Origin: Methanogenium marinum
Lineage (GTDB): Archaea > Halobacteriota > Methanomicrobia > Methanomicrobiales > Methanomicrobiaceae
Length of the DNA: 64,000 nucleotides
Direction: 5' to 3'
Assembly (NCBI RefSeq): GCF_028912405.1
Contig: NZ_JAKELO010000002.1
Location: 1,497,276-1,561,275, forward strand
In this document: positions 43,480-52,541 of the stretch, one piece after another
Numbering within the stretch: the first letter of the stretch is position 1
Layout of the letters: each line of letters starts with the position of its first letter
Position numbers and translations under genes: made by a program
The notes under the pieces: model-generated
Database searches by the model: none
What the model saw: the letters and a program-made list of their open reading frames with translations, nothing else
What the model was told of the DNA's origin: nothing

Positions 43480-44612
43480 GACCCCTTTCCCGGAAAGTGG
43501 CAGACATCGCACCGTCTGCCACCATAGAGATATCTGACCGGGCAGGGCAGATGCGGGCGGCAGGCATCGATGTCATCGGTCTCTCCATTGGTGAGCCTGA
43601 CTTCCCTACTCCCGCTCACATCACCCGGGCATGCATCGACGCACTGGAACGTGGGGAGACCCACTATGCCCCGTCCCCCGGCATCCCGGCACTCAGGGAA
43701 GCGATTGCCCGAAAACTGGAGACCGAAAACAACGTCCCCTGCACACCAGGACAGGTCATCGTCGCCTGTGGGGCAAAGGACTCCATCTACGAAGCGATGG
43801 AGGCCGTTCTGAACCCCGGTGACGAGGTTGTTATCATCGACCCTTCGTGGGTCAGCTATGAACCCTGCGTGCAGCTTGCCGGAGGAACACCGGTTCACTG
43901 TGGTGTCCGCGAAACGGACTTCCAGGTTGACGATAGCTTCCTTGAAGCCATCACCCCAAAGACGAAGATGATCATCTGCAACAGCCCGTCCAACCCATCG
44001 GGTGCGGTGATGAATGATGCGTCCCTCAGGCTGATTGCCGATGCTGCTGTAGACAATGACTGCTATGTCCTCTCTGATGAGATATACGAGAAGCTCATTT
44101 ACACAAAGACCCATGTCTCCATTGGGTCATATGATGGCATGGCGGACCGGACAATAACGGTGAACGGCTTTTCCAAGGCCTATGCAATGACCGGCTGGCG
44201 TATTGGATATGCAGCAGCACCCGAACCCGTGGCAAAACAGATGATCAAAGTGCAACAGCACACGATTAGTCACCCGGCCACCTTTGCGATGCACGGGGCA
44301 GTAGCTGCCCTCACTGGTGATCAACAGTGCGTTTGTGATATGAGGTGTGAGTTTGACACCCGCCGGCAGTATCTCATCGGTGCTCTGCATGAGATGGGCT
44401 ATGAAACAGCACCCGCAGAGGGTGCCTTCTATGCCTACGTGAAGACAGGAGGAGACGATATGGCGGTGTCTGCCCGGTGGCTTGCTGAAGCCAATGTCGC
44501 CGTGACACCAGGAACGGCATTCGGCACCCCCGGATGGGTCCGTCTCTCCTATGCGGCATCCCTTGGCCGGCTGAAAGAGGCAATGCAACGCATCGCTGCT
44601 CTCTCAGACTAA
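43476..44612 (+). CDS. Class I/II aminotransferase (aspartate aminotransferase-like)
   Basis: 378 residues, pyridoxal-phosphate fold type I. '[13 protein letters not shown]' (37-49), '[15 protein letters not shown]', '[11 protein letters not shown]' (169-179), 'SDEIYEKL' (200-207), and the cofactor Lys234 in '[15 protein letters not shown]'. These are motifs of the AspAT Ib group. Likely aspartate transamination, possibly aromatic or other amino acids. It is translationally coupled to ribH, an odd pairing that may only reflect compact packing. Confidence 0.92.
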   Translation: MRPLSRKVADIAPSATIEISDRAGQMRAAGIDVIGLSIGEPDFPTPAHITRACIDALERGETHYAPSPGIPALREAIARKLETENNVPCTPGQVIVACGAKDSIYEAMEAVLNPGDEVVIIDPSWVSYEPCVQLAGGTPVHCGVRETDFQVDDSFLEAITPKTKMIICNSPSNPSGAVMNDASLRLIADAAVDNDCYVLSDEIYEKLIYTKTHVSIGSYDGMADRTITVNGFSKAYAMTGWRIGYAAAPEPVAKQMIKVQQHTISHPATFAMHGAVAALTGDQQCVCDMRCEFDTRRQYLIGALHEMGYETAPAEGAFYAYVKTGGDDMAVSARWLAEANVAVTPGTAFGTPGWVRLSYAASLGRLKEAMQRIAALSD

Positions 44613-44634
44613 TATCATTTTTTTGGTGCCTGTG

Positions 44635-45081
44635 ATGACTCCTGAACTGCACCGTGTGCTCTTCGTCTGCACCTACAACTCAGTCCGCTCCCCGATGGCG
44701 GCTGCCATTCTAAATGCAGCCACAGGTGATCACTACCAGGCAGAGAGTGCAGGTATCTTCCCGTCCCCCGTGGATTTAGGTGTGGTAGCTGTTATGAAAG
44801 AGAAAGGAATTGACCTCTCCAGGCACCATCCCCGATCTCTCGGTTCCTGTTCAGATACTCTATATGGAACTGTTGTCTTTCTCTCGCCCTCCGTGCATGT
44901 GCATGCCTATCGTCTCCCACCAGCGGGGGAGGTAATCACCCTGAATATTCCTGTTCCTGGTATGTCGGGGGCCGACGGACTGGACGGATACCGGCAACTC
45001 TGCCGGACACTTGCTGATGCCATTGCAGCGTGCTTCCCGGATGCCGAAATTGGTGACCTGCACTATTCAGACGATATTTAA
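44635..45081 (+). CDS. Low-molecular-weight protein tyrosine phosphatase-like
   Basis: 148 residues. 'VLFVCTYNSVRSPMAAAIL' holds the CX5R(S) active-site loop (C-TYNSV-R-S). The family includes LMW phosphatases and thioredoxin-coupled arsenate reductases. The substrate is unknown; the late Asp expected for a phosphatase is probably in 'VPGMSGADG'. I use the ATG at 44635, preceded by a T-rich run that could end transcription of the aminotransferase. Confidence 0.8.
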   Translation: MTPELHRVLFVCTYNSVRSPMAAAILNAATGDHYQAESAGIFPSPVDLGVVAVMKEKGIDLSRHHPRSLGSCSDTLYGTVVFLSPSVHVHAYRLPPAGEVITLNIPVPGMSGADGLDGYRQLCRTLADAIAACFPDAEIGDLHYSDDI

Positions 45082-45143
45082 ATTCAGGCATCCTTTTTCT
45101 CTGCAGGTGACGGTATTTTATAGGGGACACCAACGGGGAATAA

Positions 45144-47495
45144 ATGACGGACAGTCACAGTAAACAGGAATATGATGGGTATTTTGCCCTGATATCAGAT
45201 ATTGCCGCTCATTTCCTCGATTTTCCGTCTGGTGAGTATCCCGGTCAGCTGATTGTGAGGTGCCTTACGAAACTCTGCCCTGGATGTTATCCGATATATT
45301 CCCGCATTGACCTGAAAAAAAGGTTCCTCATCATGGAGGGGGTAGGGAATGCAGACGATGTTACAGAAGCAGTCATGGAATCGCTGAATATCAAGTTGCC
45401 GTATCAGATGCCTCTGGATGATGCCAGACTTTCGTGTATTCGATCCGCTGAAGTCATTCATCTCCCGGGGGACATTAATGAAATCTTTGTTGGAACCAGG
45501 GAACCAGGATTCTGCACCCGTGTCTCAGATGAAATGGGGATTGAAGAAATTGTGGTTGTTCCGTATCTTCGTGGTGACACATGTTACGGTGCGAGCCCGG
45601 TAATATGTCCCAAAGGTTTTGTTCTGCCTCCCGATGAGGTTCTTATCGCATTCGGCCGTCTGGCGGCAGGTATACTCAGGCGTCATGAGGCAGAAGCGGC
45701 TCTCAAGGAAAATAAAGATAAATATCAGGCTCTCTTTACAGCATCGGTTGATGCCGTCCTCTTCCTAAAGGACGGACGTATAATAGATGCCAACCCTAAA
45801 GCTGTTGAGCTCTACGGGGCTGAATCGGTTGAAAACCTTGTCGATTTGACTCCTGGCCATCTCAGTCCCGGTCATCAGCCGGATGGACTCGAAGGTATTG
45901 ATTCCCGGAGCCTTGCACGCGAGGTGATACGTGAGGCAGAAGAGGGGAATATCTTTCCTTTTGAGTGGGCATGCCGTGGACTAAACGGCCGGTTCTTTGA
46001 TGCGGATATTTCCCTCTCCCGTGTATTCATAGGAAGCGAAGTGTATCTTTACGCCGTTGTTCGTGACATATCCGAACGGAAACGTTCTGATGCAGCGATC
46101 CTCGCATCAGAAGAACGGTTCCGTCAGGTAGCAGAATCAAGTTTCAATGCAATCGTCACCTGTGACACAAAAGGGTTCATCACCTATGCTTCTCCCTCTG
46201 TTGCCCGGGTGCTTGGATTTACCCCGTCAGAAATTTCCGGCACCTGTTTTACGAAGCTTTATGCAGACACAGAGGATCAGGAACAGGCAATGGCCCTTCT
46301 CCATTCTGTTCTGGAGGGTGAAGTGATAAACGGACGCCAGTTCATTTTCACCGGTTCCAATGGACAGACCCTCCATCTGAGCATTAATGCCAACCGCATG
46401 TACGGGAACGGGAGAGTTAACGGTGCGATGGCCATTATCCAGGATATTTCTGATGCCTATCGGGCCCGTGAAGCCGAAAATGAGGTGCAGTTCAAAAATT
46501 ATCTGTTTACCGCAGGATTTGAGAATAATCCCCTGGGAATGGTTCTCCTGTATCTATCCTCTGACTGTACACGGATTGTGGAGTGGAATCCGGAGATGGA
46601 GATACTCTCGGGGTGGAGAAAAGATGAGGTTGTCGGTACAATGGTGGAGGACCTGTCACCGGACGATGCCCCTGTTGAAGCGCTTGCCATTCTCATTGGA
46701 CGGACACAATCCACTGGCGAACCGCAGACGATACGGACTGAATGTCATCTGGACGGTGGAGAGTCCCGAAACCTAAAATGGGACTCAGCAGCGATTGCCG
46801 ATCCACGGGGTAAAGGACTGTATGTGATGCTCATTGTGCGGGACGAAACAGAGCGGGTTCGGTTTGAAGCAGAGATTACCGAATCTCAGGAACGTTATCG
46901 TAATATGACGGATGCCATCGCTGAACCGATGCTTACCATTGATCCTGACCTCACCGTGGTTCTGGTAAACCGGGCCTTCCGTCTGTTCTATGAAGGCATT
47001 GGATTCCCGGGAGATGCCACAGGTAAATTGCTCCCTGAGCTTTATCCAGCCCTCACGAAGGGTGAATCAGCTTCAATTCATCGTGTATTTGAGAAAGGGG
47101 TGCTTATCAAAGATACAAAATTCCTGGTGCTGGGCAGTGTGCCGATACGGGCAGAGGTCACGCTTGTTCCGGTTTTCCGCCGGGGTGTTGTCGTGCAGGC
47201 AGTCATTCTGCTGCGTGACATCACTGCAGAATATGATGTTGAGGTCCTGAAAAAAGAGGCCTTTGTTCAGATCGAGAGGAACATGGAGCAGCTTGCCATT
47301 CTCAATGATCACATCCGAAACCCACTGCAGGGAATTCTTGGCATATGTGAACTGGAGGGGATGCAAAACCTGCCACTGATCCGCAGTCAGGTAGAAGAGA
47401 TAGACCATCTGATAAAGCGGCTTGATTGTGGTTATATCGAGTCTGAGAAGGTTCGGGATTTTCTAAGAAAGCATTATGGAGTGCTGGATTGCTAA
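45144..47495 (+). CDS. PAS multisensor protein with degenerate kinase end
   Basis: 783 residues, soluble. A GAF-like domain comes first (about 10-175), then four PAS domains (about 185-310, 315-440, 445-570, 580-700; 'FTASVDAVLFLKDGRIIDANPKA', 'SFNAIVTCDTKGFITYASPS'). It ends with a short dimerisation-helix pair 'LNDHIRNPLQGILGI'. In normal histidine kinases this motif is H-E-[LI]-R-[TN]-P-L; here the phospho-His position holds Asp. No ATPase domain follows; the protein ends 'FLRKHYGVLDC'. It may dimerise with or regulate other kinases. A 'ggtattttatagg' TATA box lies about 35 bp upstream. Confidence 0.85.
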   Translation: MTDSHSKQEYDGYFALISDIAAHFLDFPSGEYPGQLIVRCLTKLCPGCYPIYSRIDLKKRFLIMEGVGNADDVTEAVMESLNIKLPYQMPLDDARLSCIRSAEVIHLPGDINEIFVGTREPGFCTRVSDEMGIEEIVVVPYLRGDTCYGASPVICPKGFVLPPDEVLIAFGRLAAGILRRHEAEAALKENKDKYQALFTASVDAVLFLKDGRIIDANPKAVELYGAESVENLVDLTPGHLSPGHQPDGLEGIDSRSLAREVIREAEEGNIFPFEWACRGLNGRFFDADISLSRVFIGSEVYLYAVVRDISERKRSDAAILASEERFRQVAESSFNAIVTCDTKGFITYASPSVARVLGFTPSEISGTCFTKLYADTEDQEQAMALLHSVLEGEVINGRQFIFTGSNGQTLHLSINANRMYGNGRVNGAMAIIQDISDAYRAREAENEVQFKNYLFTAGFENNPLGMVLLYLSSDCTRIVEWNPEMEILSGWRKDEVVGTMVEDLSPDDAPVEALAILIGRTQSTGEPQTIRTECHLDGGESRNLKWDSAAIADPRGKGLYVMLIVRDETERVRFEAEITESQERYRNMTDAIAEPMLTIDPDLTVVLVNRAFRLFYEGIGFPGDATGKLLPELYPALTKGESASIHRVFEKGVLIKDTKFLVLGSVPIRAEVTLVPVFRRGVVVQAVILLRDITAEYDVEVLKKEAFVQIERNMEQLAILNDHIRNPLQGILGICELEGMQNLPLIRSQVEEIDHLIKRLDCGYIESEKVRDFLRKHYGVLDC

Positions 47496-47511
47496 GGTAT
47501 CCTGATAATCA

Positions 47512-48426
47512 GTGGATTACCGGAATGTACGGAAAACACTCCTCATCACCCTTGTCCTGAACATCTCTGTTTCAGTGGCGAAGGGGGTAGTGGGTGCATG
47601 GGCTGGTTCTGTGAGTATGGTTGCAGATGCAGTCCATTCACTCTTTGATTCCGTATCCAACATCGTTGGCCTGATTGCTGTACGCATATCCGGAATGCCC
47701 CCTGATTTTGAACACCCATATGGCCATGGGAAATATGAGACCATGGGAGCACTGTTTGTTGGTGGGCTTCTCTTCCTCACGACAGGTATCGTTGCCTGGG
47801 AAGCATTGGGGCGGTTTTTTTCAGGATCTGTGCCACAGATCACTCTTCTTACTGTAGAGGTGATGCTTGCTACTATCTTCGTCAACCTTGGTGTTACCTG
47901 GTATGAACGCAGGGTTGGGAAAAAAGAGGGAAGTTCCTTTCTTCTTGCTGACGCGAAGCACACCTTCAGTGATGTAGGAGTCTCGGTATCGGTTCTCGTC
48001 GGTTTTCTTTTTATCCGTCTGGGATATCCGGTGGCTGATGCCGTGGTCGGGCTCATCATCGCTGCGGTAATCGGGAGGATGGGCGTGGAAGTTGTGAGAG
48101 ATGCAACGGGTGTTCTCACTGATCTACCGCCTGATGTTGATTATGAAGCGTTCTCTGCGATAATTATGAACACTCCGGGAGTTGTCGGGTATCATGAGAT
48201 CCGGTGCCGTGGGAAACCCGGAGAAATTTATTGTGATCTCCACGTCATCGTTGATGCCGGTATCACGGTACGGGAAGGTCACGATATTGTGGATCTGGTG
48301 CATGATCGCCTCATAGATGAATCTGCAGGCATTGTGGATGTGATCATTCACACAGACCCTGATGATGGTACATGCATACCAACAAACCTGCCGCCACACC
48401 GGCGTTCAGGGGATGGGCAGGGTTGA
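47512..48426 (+). CDS. Cation diffusion facilitator metal exporter 1
   Basis: 304 residues with six membrane segments in the N-terminal two thirds and a cytoplasmic metal-binding C-terminal domain. The transport-site motifs are 'DAVHSLFDSVSN' and 'DAKHTFSDV' (each HxxxD). Members export divalent ions such as zinc, cobalt, cadmium, iron or manganese. The GTG start is used. A very similar gene follows, and upstream bases ('ctgataatc' before the GTG) are conserved in both, showing tandem duplication. Confidence 0.92.
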   Translation: MDYRNVRKTLLITLVLNISVSVAKGVVGAWAGSVSMVADAVHSLFDSVSNIVGLIAVRISGMPPDFEHPYGHGKYETMGALFVGGLLFLTTGIVAWEALGRFFSGSVPQITLLTVEVMLATIFVNLGVTWYERRVGKKEGSSFLLADAKHTFSDVGVSVSVLVGFLFIRLGYPVADAVVGLIIAAVIGRMGVEVVRDATGVLTDLPPDVDYEAFSAIIMNTPGVVGYHEIRCRGKPGEIYCDLHVIVDAGITVREGHDIVDLVHDRLIDESAGIVDVIIHTDPDDGTCIPTNLPPHRRSGDGQG

Positions 48427-48526
48427 ATCCCATAAAAAACGGCCTGTGTTTGGCTGTACAGGTATTCCTGTGTTGCACCGTAAGAAAGCCTTATTTTATG
48501 CCGATTTAGAATCATTCTGATAATCT

Positions 48527-49444
48527 GTGAATTACTCGCGTGTCCGTAAGACTCTCATCCTCACCTTTTTCCTAAACCTTTGTGTATCTATTGCAAAAGG
48601 AATTGTCGGAGCACTTGCAGGCTCTGTGAGTATGGTGGCTGATGCAGTCCATTCGCTCTTTGATTCTGTCTCAAACATCGTTGGGCTCATCAGTATTTAT
48701 GTCGCCGATGCCCCACCGGATTCCCAACACCAGTATGGCCACGGCAAGTTTGAGACCATCGGGACACTGGTCGTTGGAATACTCCTTCTTATCACTGCAA
48801 CTTTTGTCGGATATGAGGGGTTTGGACGCTTCTTTTCCGGAGATGTTCCTGATATAACTCCACTCACGGTTGCAGTGATGGTTGGAACCATCTGTGTGAA
48901 TATCACCATCACCCTCTATGAACGCCGCGTGGGCAGAGAGGAGGAGAGTTCATTTCTGCTGGCTGATTCACAACACACCGCAAGCGACATCTTCGTTTCA
49001 CTCTCTGTTCTGGCTGGCTTTGTCTTTGTCAGTCTGGGGTATCCGGTTGCAGATGCCATCATTGCACTTGGGATTGCCGTACTCATTGGAAAGATGGGAG
49101 TGGAGATTCTCTATAATGCCGTTGAGGTGCTCGCTGACGCATCCGCTCCGGTTGATTATGACAAAATTGATGCAATTATGAATACAACGGAAGGCGTACG
49201 CAGCTATCATGATTTCCGGTGCCGGGGGAAACCAGGCGAGATTTTCTGTGATCTGCATGTGGTGGTTGACCCGGAGATAACCGTTCGTGAAGGTCATATC
49301 ATTGGCAACCGGGTCCGCGATCGTCTGAAAACGGAATTGGATGGTATGGTGGATGTTGTGGTGCATATCGATCCGTACAATAATGGTGTGAGACCACCTG
49401 ATGTTGAGAAAGATAGTGATAAGGATGCCCTGCATTCAAAATAG
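48527..49444 (+). CDS. Cation diffusion facilitator metal exporter 2
   Basis: 305 residues, a tandem paralogue of the preceding gene, alike over the whole length (roughly six residues in ten by eye). Metal-site motifs are 'DAVHSLFDSVSN' and 'DSQHTASDI'; Asp-Ala-Lys of copy 1 has become Asp-Ser-Gln, so metal preference may differ. GTG start. It has its own TATA-like 'ccttattttatg' near 48488. The ArsC-like gene begins 18 bp later. Confidence 0.92.
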   Translation: MNYSRVRKTLILTFFLNLCVSIAKGIVGALAGSVSMVADAVHSLFDSVSNIVGLISIYVADAPPDSQHQYGHGKFETIGTLVVGILLLITATFVGYEGFGRFFSGDVPDITPLTVAVMVGTICVNITITLYERRVGREEESSFLLADSQHTASDIFVSLSVLAGFVFVSLGYPVADAIIALGIAVLIGKMGVEILYNAVEVLADASAPVDYDKIDAIMNTTEGVRSYHDFRCRGKPGEIFCDLHVVVDPEITVREGHIIGNRVRDRLKTELDGMVDVVVHIDPYNNGVRPPDVEKDSDKDALHSK

Positions 49445-49462
49445 TGTGAGAGATACGGAACT

Positions 49463-50218
49463 ATGACACAGGACATTCTTTTTGTCTGCAATCACAATGC
49501 AGGGAGATCACAAATAGCCGAGGCATACCTGAACGCCCGGTATGGGGAACAGTATACTGCATTCTCGGCGGGCAACTATCCGAGTTCGTCAATGAATGCA
49601 TATACCATCCGTGTGATGGAAGAGGTGGGTATTCCAATGGCGGGGCATGCACCAAAATCACTGGAGGAGTTTATGGGCCGGCAGTTTGACACCATTGCAC
49701 GGCTCTGTGACTGTTCAGGTACGTGCCTGGTATTACCGCCTGCCCGCAGGGTGATTGACCATCCGATCTCCGATCCCTCACAAATAGAGGGGAGTGGCGG
49801 GGATGTCCTGGAGGGATTTCGGCGTGTGCGTGACCTTGTCTTTGCATGGGTGGATGAGACTTTTGGAGCCGCAGCGGCAGGGGTCACCATCACCTGGCAA
49901 CGACCGGACGGGCCGATACCCTCCGTTGTTCTCTGTTCTGATACCAGCCGCCCTCTGCAGGAGGTCATTCGTGACATATGTTCTCTGTTGGAGAGGCAGG
50001 GTATTCCCTGCACCATCACAGAAGAAGACGGCCCGGTGCAGCTTTTATTCAATAATGTACCTTTTGAAAAAATTGTTCCTATCTACGTGCCGAAGACATG
50101 TTCGATGTGTGGGACCTGTGACGGGTCAGAGGGAGAATGTTCTGGGGGCAGACGCTACGAAGGTATCCCCGAGTCGGTGGTGCGCCTTGCTGCGATGAAA
50201 GCCGGCGGCCTGAAATAA
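49463..50218 (+). CDS. ArsC-like phosphatase fused to a Cys-rich domain
   Basis: 251 residues. The N-terminal part (1-135) is an arsenate-reductase/LMW phosphatase domain with 'FVCNHNAGRSQIAEAYLN' (CX5RS loop). The C-terminal part (about 150-251) is a different fold, 'TSRPLQEVIRDICSLLERQGI' with 'CSMCGTCDGSEGEC', which could hold a metal or metalloid; it looks like a DUF2703-type domain. Encoded right behind two metal exporters, so a role in metal or metalloid handling is plausible but not shown. Confidence 0.82.
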   Translation: MTQDILFVCNHNAGRSQIAEAYLNARYGEQYTAFSAGNYPSSSMNAYTIRVMEEVGIPMAGHAPKSLEEFMGRQFDTIARLCDCSGTCLVLPPARRVIDHPISDPSQIEGSGGDVLEGFRRVRDLVFAWVDETFGAAAAGVTITWQRPDGPIPSVVLCSDTSRPLQEVIRDICSLLERQGIPCTITEEDGPVQLLFNNVPFEKIVPIYVPKTCSMCGTCDGSEGECSGGRRYEGIPESVVRLAAMKAGGLK

Positions 50219-50750
50219 CTGATATAGGCTTTTTGTCTCATCTTTCTCCGAATTTTTCCCTTTTTTCAGTCGATGTCTTGCAGGAGGGGTTGTCTGTCGG
50301 TGTCTGGCCCGCACGGTTTTACCTTCGCATAAATTTTGGAAGAATTCAGCCTTCTCAGCGTATGTGTCTGAATATTCACTTCATAATTTAGGATGGCAGT
50401 ATCCCACCAGTGGGGGCTTTTTGCCATGGTATCATCACTGAATTAGTTTATCCCTCATCTTTCGCGCCTGGTTTGTTGTTATCCTACTCCTGTCTGTAGG
50501 GGGAGGCAACCCGTGTGATGGATGCGAATTGGGATGTGCCGGGAAATAATGTGATGGTGGTGAATTTGTCTTCCCATCAGGAACCTTCGAACTGTTTCGG
50601 TCTCTGTCTTTACCTGCGCGATTGCATGTTAGGACTGTCCGAAAAAATCACCATCTGCCTATTAGGGCTTTCCGGATTTGGAATGCCCGCTGAATTTTGG
50701 TTTTTCCTCTCTCTCTCACCCGTTCGTGACGGTGGGCACTGATGGCAGTT
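50219..50750. other. Gene-free region after the metal cluster
   Basis: About 530 bp without a coding region that I can defend. T-rich runs just after 50218 ('tttttcccttttttcag') look like a transcription end. Confidence 0.45.
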
Positions 50751-50762
50751 ATCTATATATGT
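50751..50762 (+). promoter_or_regulatory. TATA box of the DUF2178/XRE operon
   Basis: 'atctatatatgt' lies about 60 bp before the ATG at 50819 and 28 bp before an alternative ATG at 50780, which would make that start leaderless. Confidence 0.4.
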
Positions 50763-50818
50763 GAGGTATAGCAAACAATATGTTAGAACAATATAACATT
50801 ATGTTGGGTAGATCTCAT

Positions 50819-51382
50819 ATGGATGAAAAAAACGAAATGAAAAAATTGTGGTGGGGCATTGCATTTGGCCTTCTGGCTATCGCGGCTGCGGTTGCAGCCT
50901 GGTTTATCTCAGGAGGTACAGTCGATACTCAGGGCCTTGCCATCCTGGTAGCCCTCGGAATTCTAATGATTGTATTGACTGTGGTGAAAGTCCATGCAGG
51001 ACATCACTATTTCATGGGCATGGCTCTGGTGGGTGTGGTGATGGTGGTGGCAGGTCTTCTTGGGGTTATCTCAGGTACCATCCCCGATGAGGGAGGAATT
51101 CTTATCACCTGTGGTCTGATCATGGCATTCGTTGGCGGTATCTGGCTTGCACGTTCTGAAGACAAACGGATCGTTGACGAACGCTCACAGAAAATTGGCA
51201 GTTACGGGACAGCGTACTCATGGTATATCACCTTCATGGCAGTCATCCTTTTCTTCTGGCTGGATATGCTGGATCTCCTTAAGGTGCAGGTATCAACTAT
51301 CCTCGGCAGTCTGCTGTTTCTGATGATTGGGTCCGCCCTCTTCTTCCAGTGGTATTACAACCGGCGGGGTGACGTTTACTGA
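50819..51382 (+). CDS. DUF2178-type membrane protein
   Basis: 187 residues from the ATG at 50819 (an in-frame ATG at 50780 adds 13). Six hydrophobic segments. '[26 protein letters not shown]' in the middle is the cytoplasmic loop typical of the DUF2178 family, found next to small XRE-type regulators in archaea and bacteria. The next gene is such a regulator, 22 bp away. The pair may regulate itself; function is unknown. Confidence 0.8.
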   Translation: MDEKNEMKKLWWGIAFGLLAIAAAVAAWFISGGTVDTQGLAILVALGILMIVLTVVKVHAGHHYFMGMALVGVVMVVAGLLGVISGTIPDEGGILITCGLIMAFVGGIWLARSEDKRIVDERSQKIGSYGTAYSWYITFMAVILFFWLDMLDLLKVQVSTILGSLLFLMIGSALFFQWYYNRRGDVY

Positions 51383-51404
51383 TGAATACCCGGAGGGCGA
51401 GTGG

Positions 51405-51608
51405 ATGCAGACACGCATGAAGGAGTTTCGGGCGCGGACGAACATGACACAGGCAGCCCTTGCAGATGCGGTCGGTGTCCGTCGTGAGACGATTGTCTTT
51501 CTCGAGAAGGGAAAGTACAACCCATCACTCAGGCTTGCCTGGCAGGTTGCGTGTGCGCTTGAAACGTCAATTGATGAACTGTTCCTGTTCGGAGATGAAG
51601 ACAAATGA
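51405..51608 (+). CDS. XRE-family transcriptional regulator
   Basis: 67 residues, a single helix-turn-helix domain: '[31 protein letters not shown]' is written here in parts, [15 protein letters not shown] then [16 protein letters not shown]. It fits the YozG-like short XRE regulators that pair with DUF2178 membrane proteins. The ATG at 51405 has 'ggagg' (51391-51395) upstream. It probably represses its own operon. Confidence 0.9.
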   Translation: MQTRMKEFRARTNMTQAALADAVGVRRETIVFLEKGKYNPSLRLAWQVACALETSIDELFLFGDEDK

Positions 51609-51625
51609 TCTGTGCTGTATCCATG

Positions 51626-51856
51626 TCAGATGTCATCGTACACAAAGAGGATCTCGTCTTCAGTGATTTCCTGCTCTTCGTCACTGTATGCGGCGGGTGT
51701 CGTGAGAAGTATGGCATATACAAGAAAAGCACCAATGATGCAGCCTGCGATGATTGCAAGGACTACCGGTGCAAAAATGGTGAAAAGAATGATTATGCAG
51801 ATTCCGATGCCCGCGAACCCTGCATCCCGTCTGCGGTTCATAATGGTCATTTTCAA
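51626..51856 (-). CDS. Small single-pass membrane protein
   Basis: 76 residues or, with the third ATG, 71 (start at 51841, MNRRRDAGFAG). A long hydrophobic stretch (about 14-50) is followed by an acidic tail ('SDEEQEITEDEILFVYDDI'). I do not recognise a family. It is divergent from the Yip1 gene, and a TATA element between them (51862-51872) is about 27 bp from 51841, suggesting a leaderless message starting there. Confidence 0.6.
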   Translation of the reverse strand: MKMTIMNRRRDAGFAGIGICIIILFTIFAPVVLAIIAGCIIGAFLVYAILLTTPAAYSDEEQEITEDEILFVYDDI

Positions 51857-51861
51857 CCTGT

Positions 51862-51872
51862 GAATATATTAG
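51862..51872. promoter_or_regulatory. Shared TATA element of divergent genes
   Basis: 'gaatatattag' is nearly symmetric and can be read in both directions. It is about 25-30 bp from ATG codons on each side (51841 on the minus strand, 51898 on the plus strand), fitting two leaderless transcripts. Confidence 0.4.
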
Positions 51873-51888
51873 TTAGTATGGAGTATCA

Positions 51889-52536
51889 ATGAGTATCATG
51901 ACGAATATTGCCGATATTTTACTTCGGCCGGCGGCCTTCTTTAACGGCCGTTTTGAAGGGGATAAACCGGACCTGAAAATGCCTCTTCTGATTGTACTGC
52001 TGTATGGAATTGTGGCCGCTTTATCAGCTGCGAATGTATCATCCGTCACAATGGGAATGATGCCAACTGAAATTGCAGGGATGGAATCACTGATGATTGG
52101 CATCGGTGTTTTCTCAGCGTTCATCGGCGCTCTGTTATTCTGGGTCATTATTGCCGCCATTTTCCATGGTATTTCCGCTCTGCGGGGAGGGAAGGGGGAT
52201 TTCCAGCGCACCCTTGCGGTGACCGGTTATGGCACCCTGCCGATGGTATTCGGGAGCATCCTCTCTGGAATCATCATCTACTTCGCGCTCTCGGATGTGA
52301 CCATACGTCCGGTATCTGACCCGATGCAGATAAGTGCAGCCTTAACAGAAATTATGTCCAGCCCTTCCATGACAATAGCGGGTGTCGTATCGCTCATTTT
52401 TGTTCTCTGGAGTGCTAACATCTGGGTGTTCGGGATGCAGGAGGCACGAAGTATCTCAGGAAAAGATGCATTAATTACCGTCGGTATTCCGGTCGTGATC
52501 TACTGTCTGATAACATTCCTTCCATATATAGGGTGA
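51889..52536 (+). CDS. Yip1-domain membrane protein
   Basis: 215 residues (an in-frame ATG at 51898 is as likely). 'ILLRPAAFFNGRFEGDKPDLKMPLLIVLLYG' is the typical Yip1-like opening, given in parts ILLRPAAFFNGRF and KPDLKMPLLIVLLYG. Five membrane segments. It is the first gene of a four-gene run with an S-layer-type secreted protein and a MacB-like ABC pair; the next start overlaps its stop. A role in the same export or envelope process is inferred. Confidence 0.82.
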   Translation: MSIMTNIADILLRPAAFFNGRFEGDKPDLKMPLLIVLLYGIVAALSAANVSSVTMGMMPTEIAGMESLMIGIGVFSAFIGALLFWVIIAAIFHGISALRGGKGDFQRTLAVTGYGTLPMVFGSILSGIIIYFALSDVTIRPVSDPMQISAALTEIMSSPSMTIAGVVSLIFVLWSANIWVFGMQEARSISGKDALITVGIPVVIYCLITFLPYIG

Positions 52537-52541
52537 TTGAA

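Noticed and set aside
50515-50742. A 75-residue gene in the gap after the ArsC-like gene
   Set aside because: Composition looks random and there is no promoter or family match.
51327-51404. N-terminal extension of the XRE regulator
   Set aside because: It lies inside the end of the DUF2178 gene, and 'ggagg' plus the ATG at 51405 give a better start.
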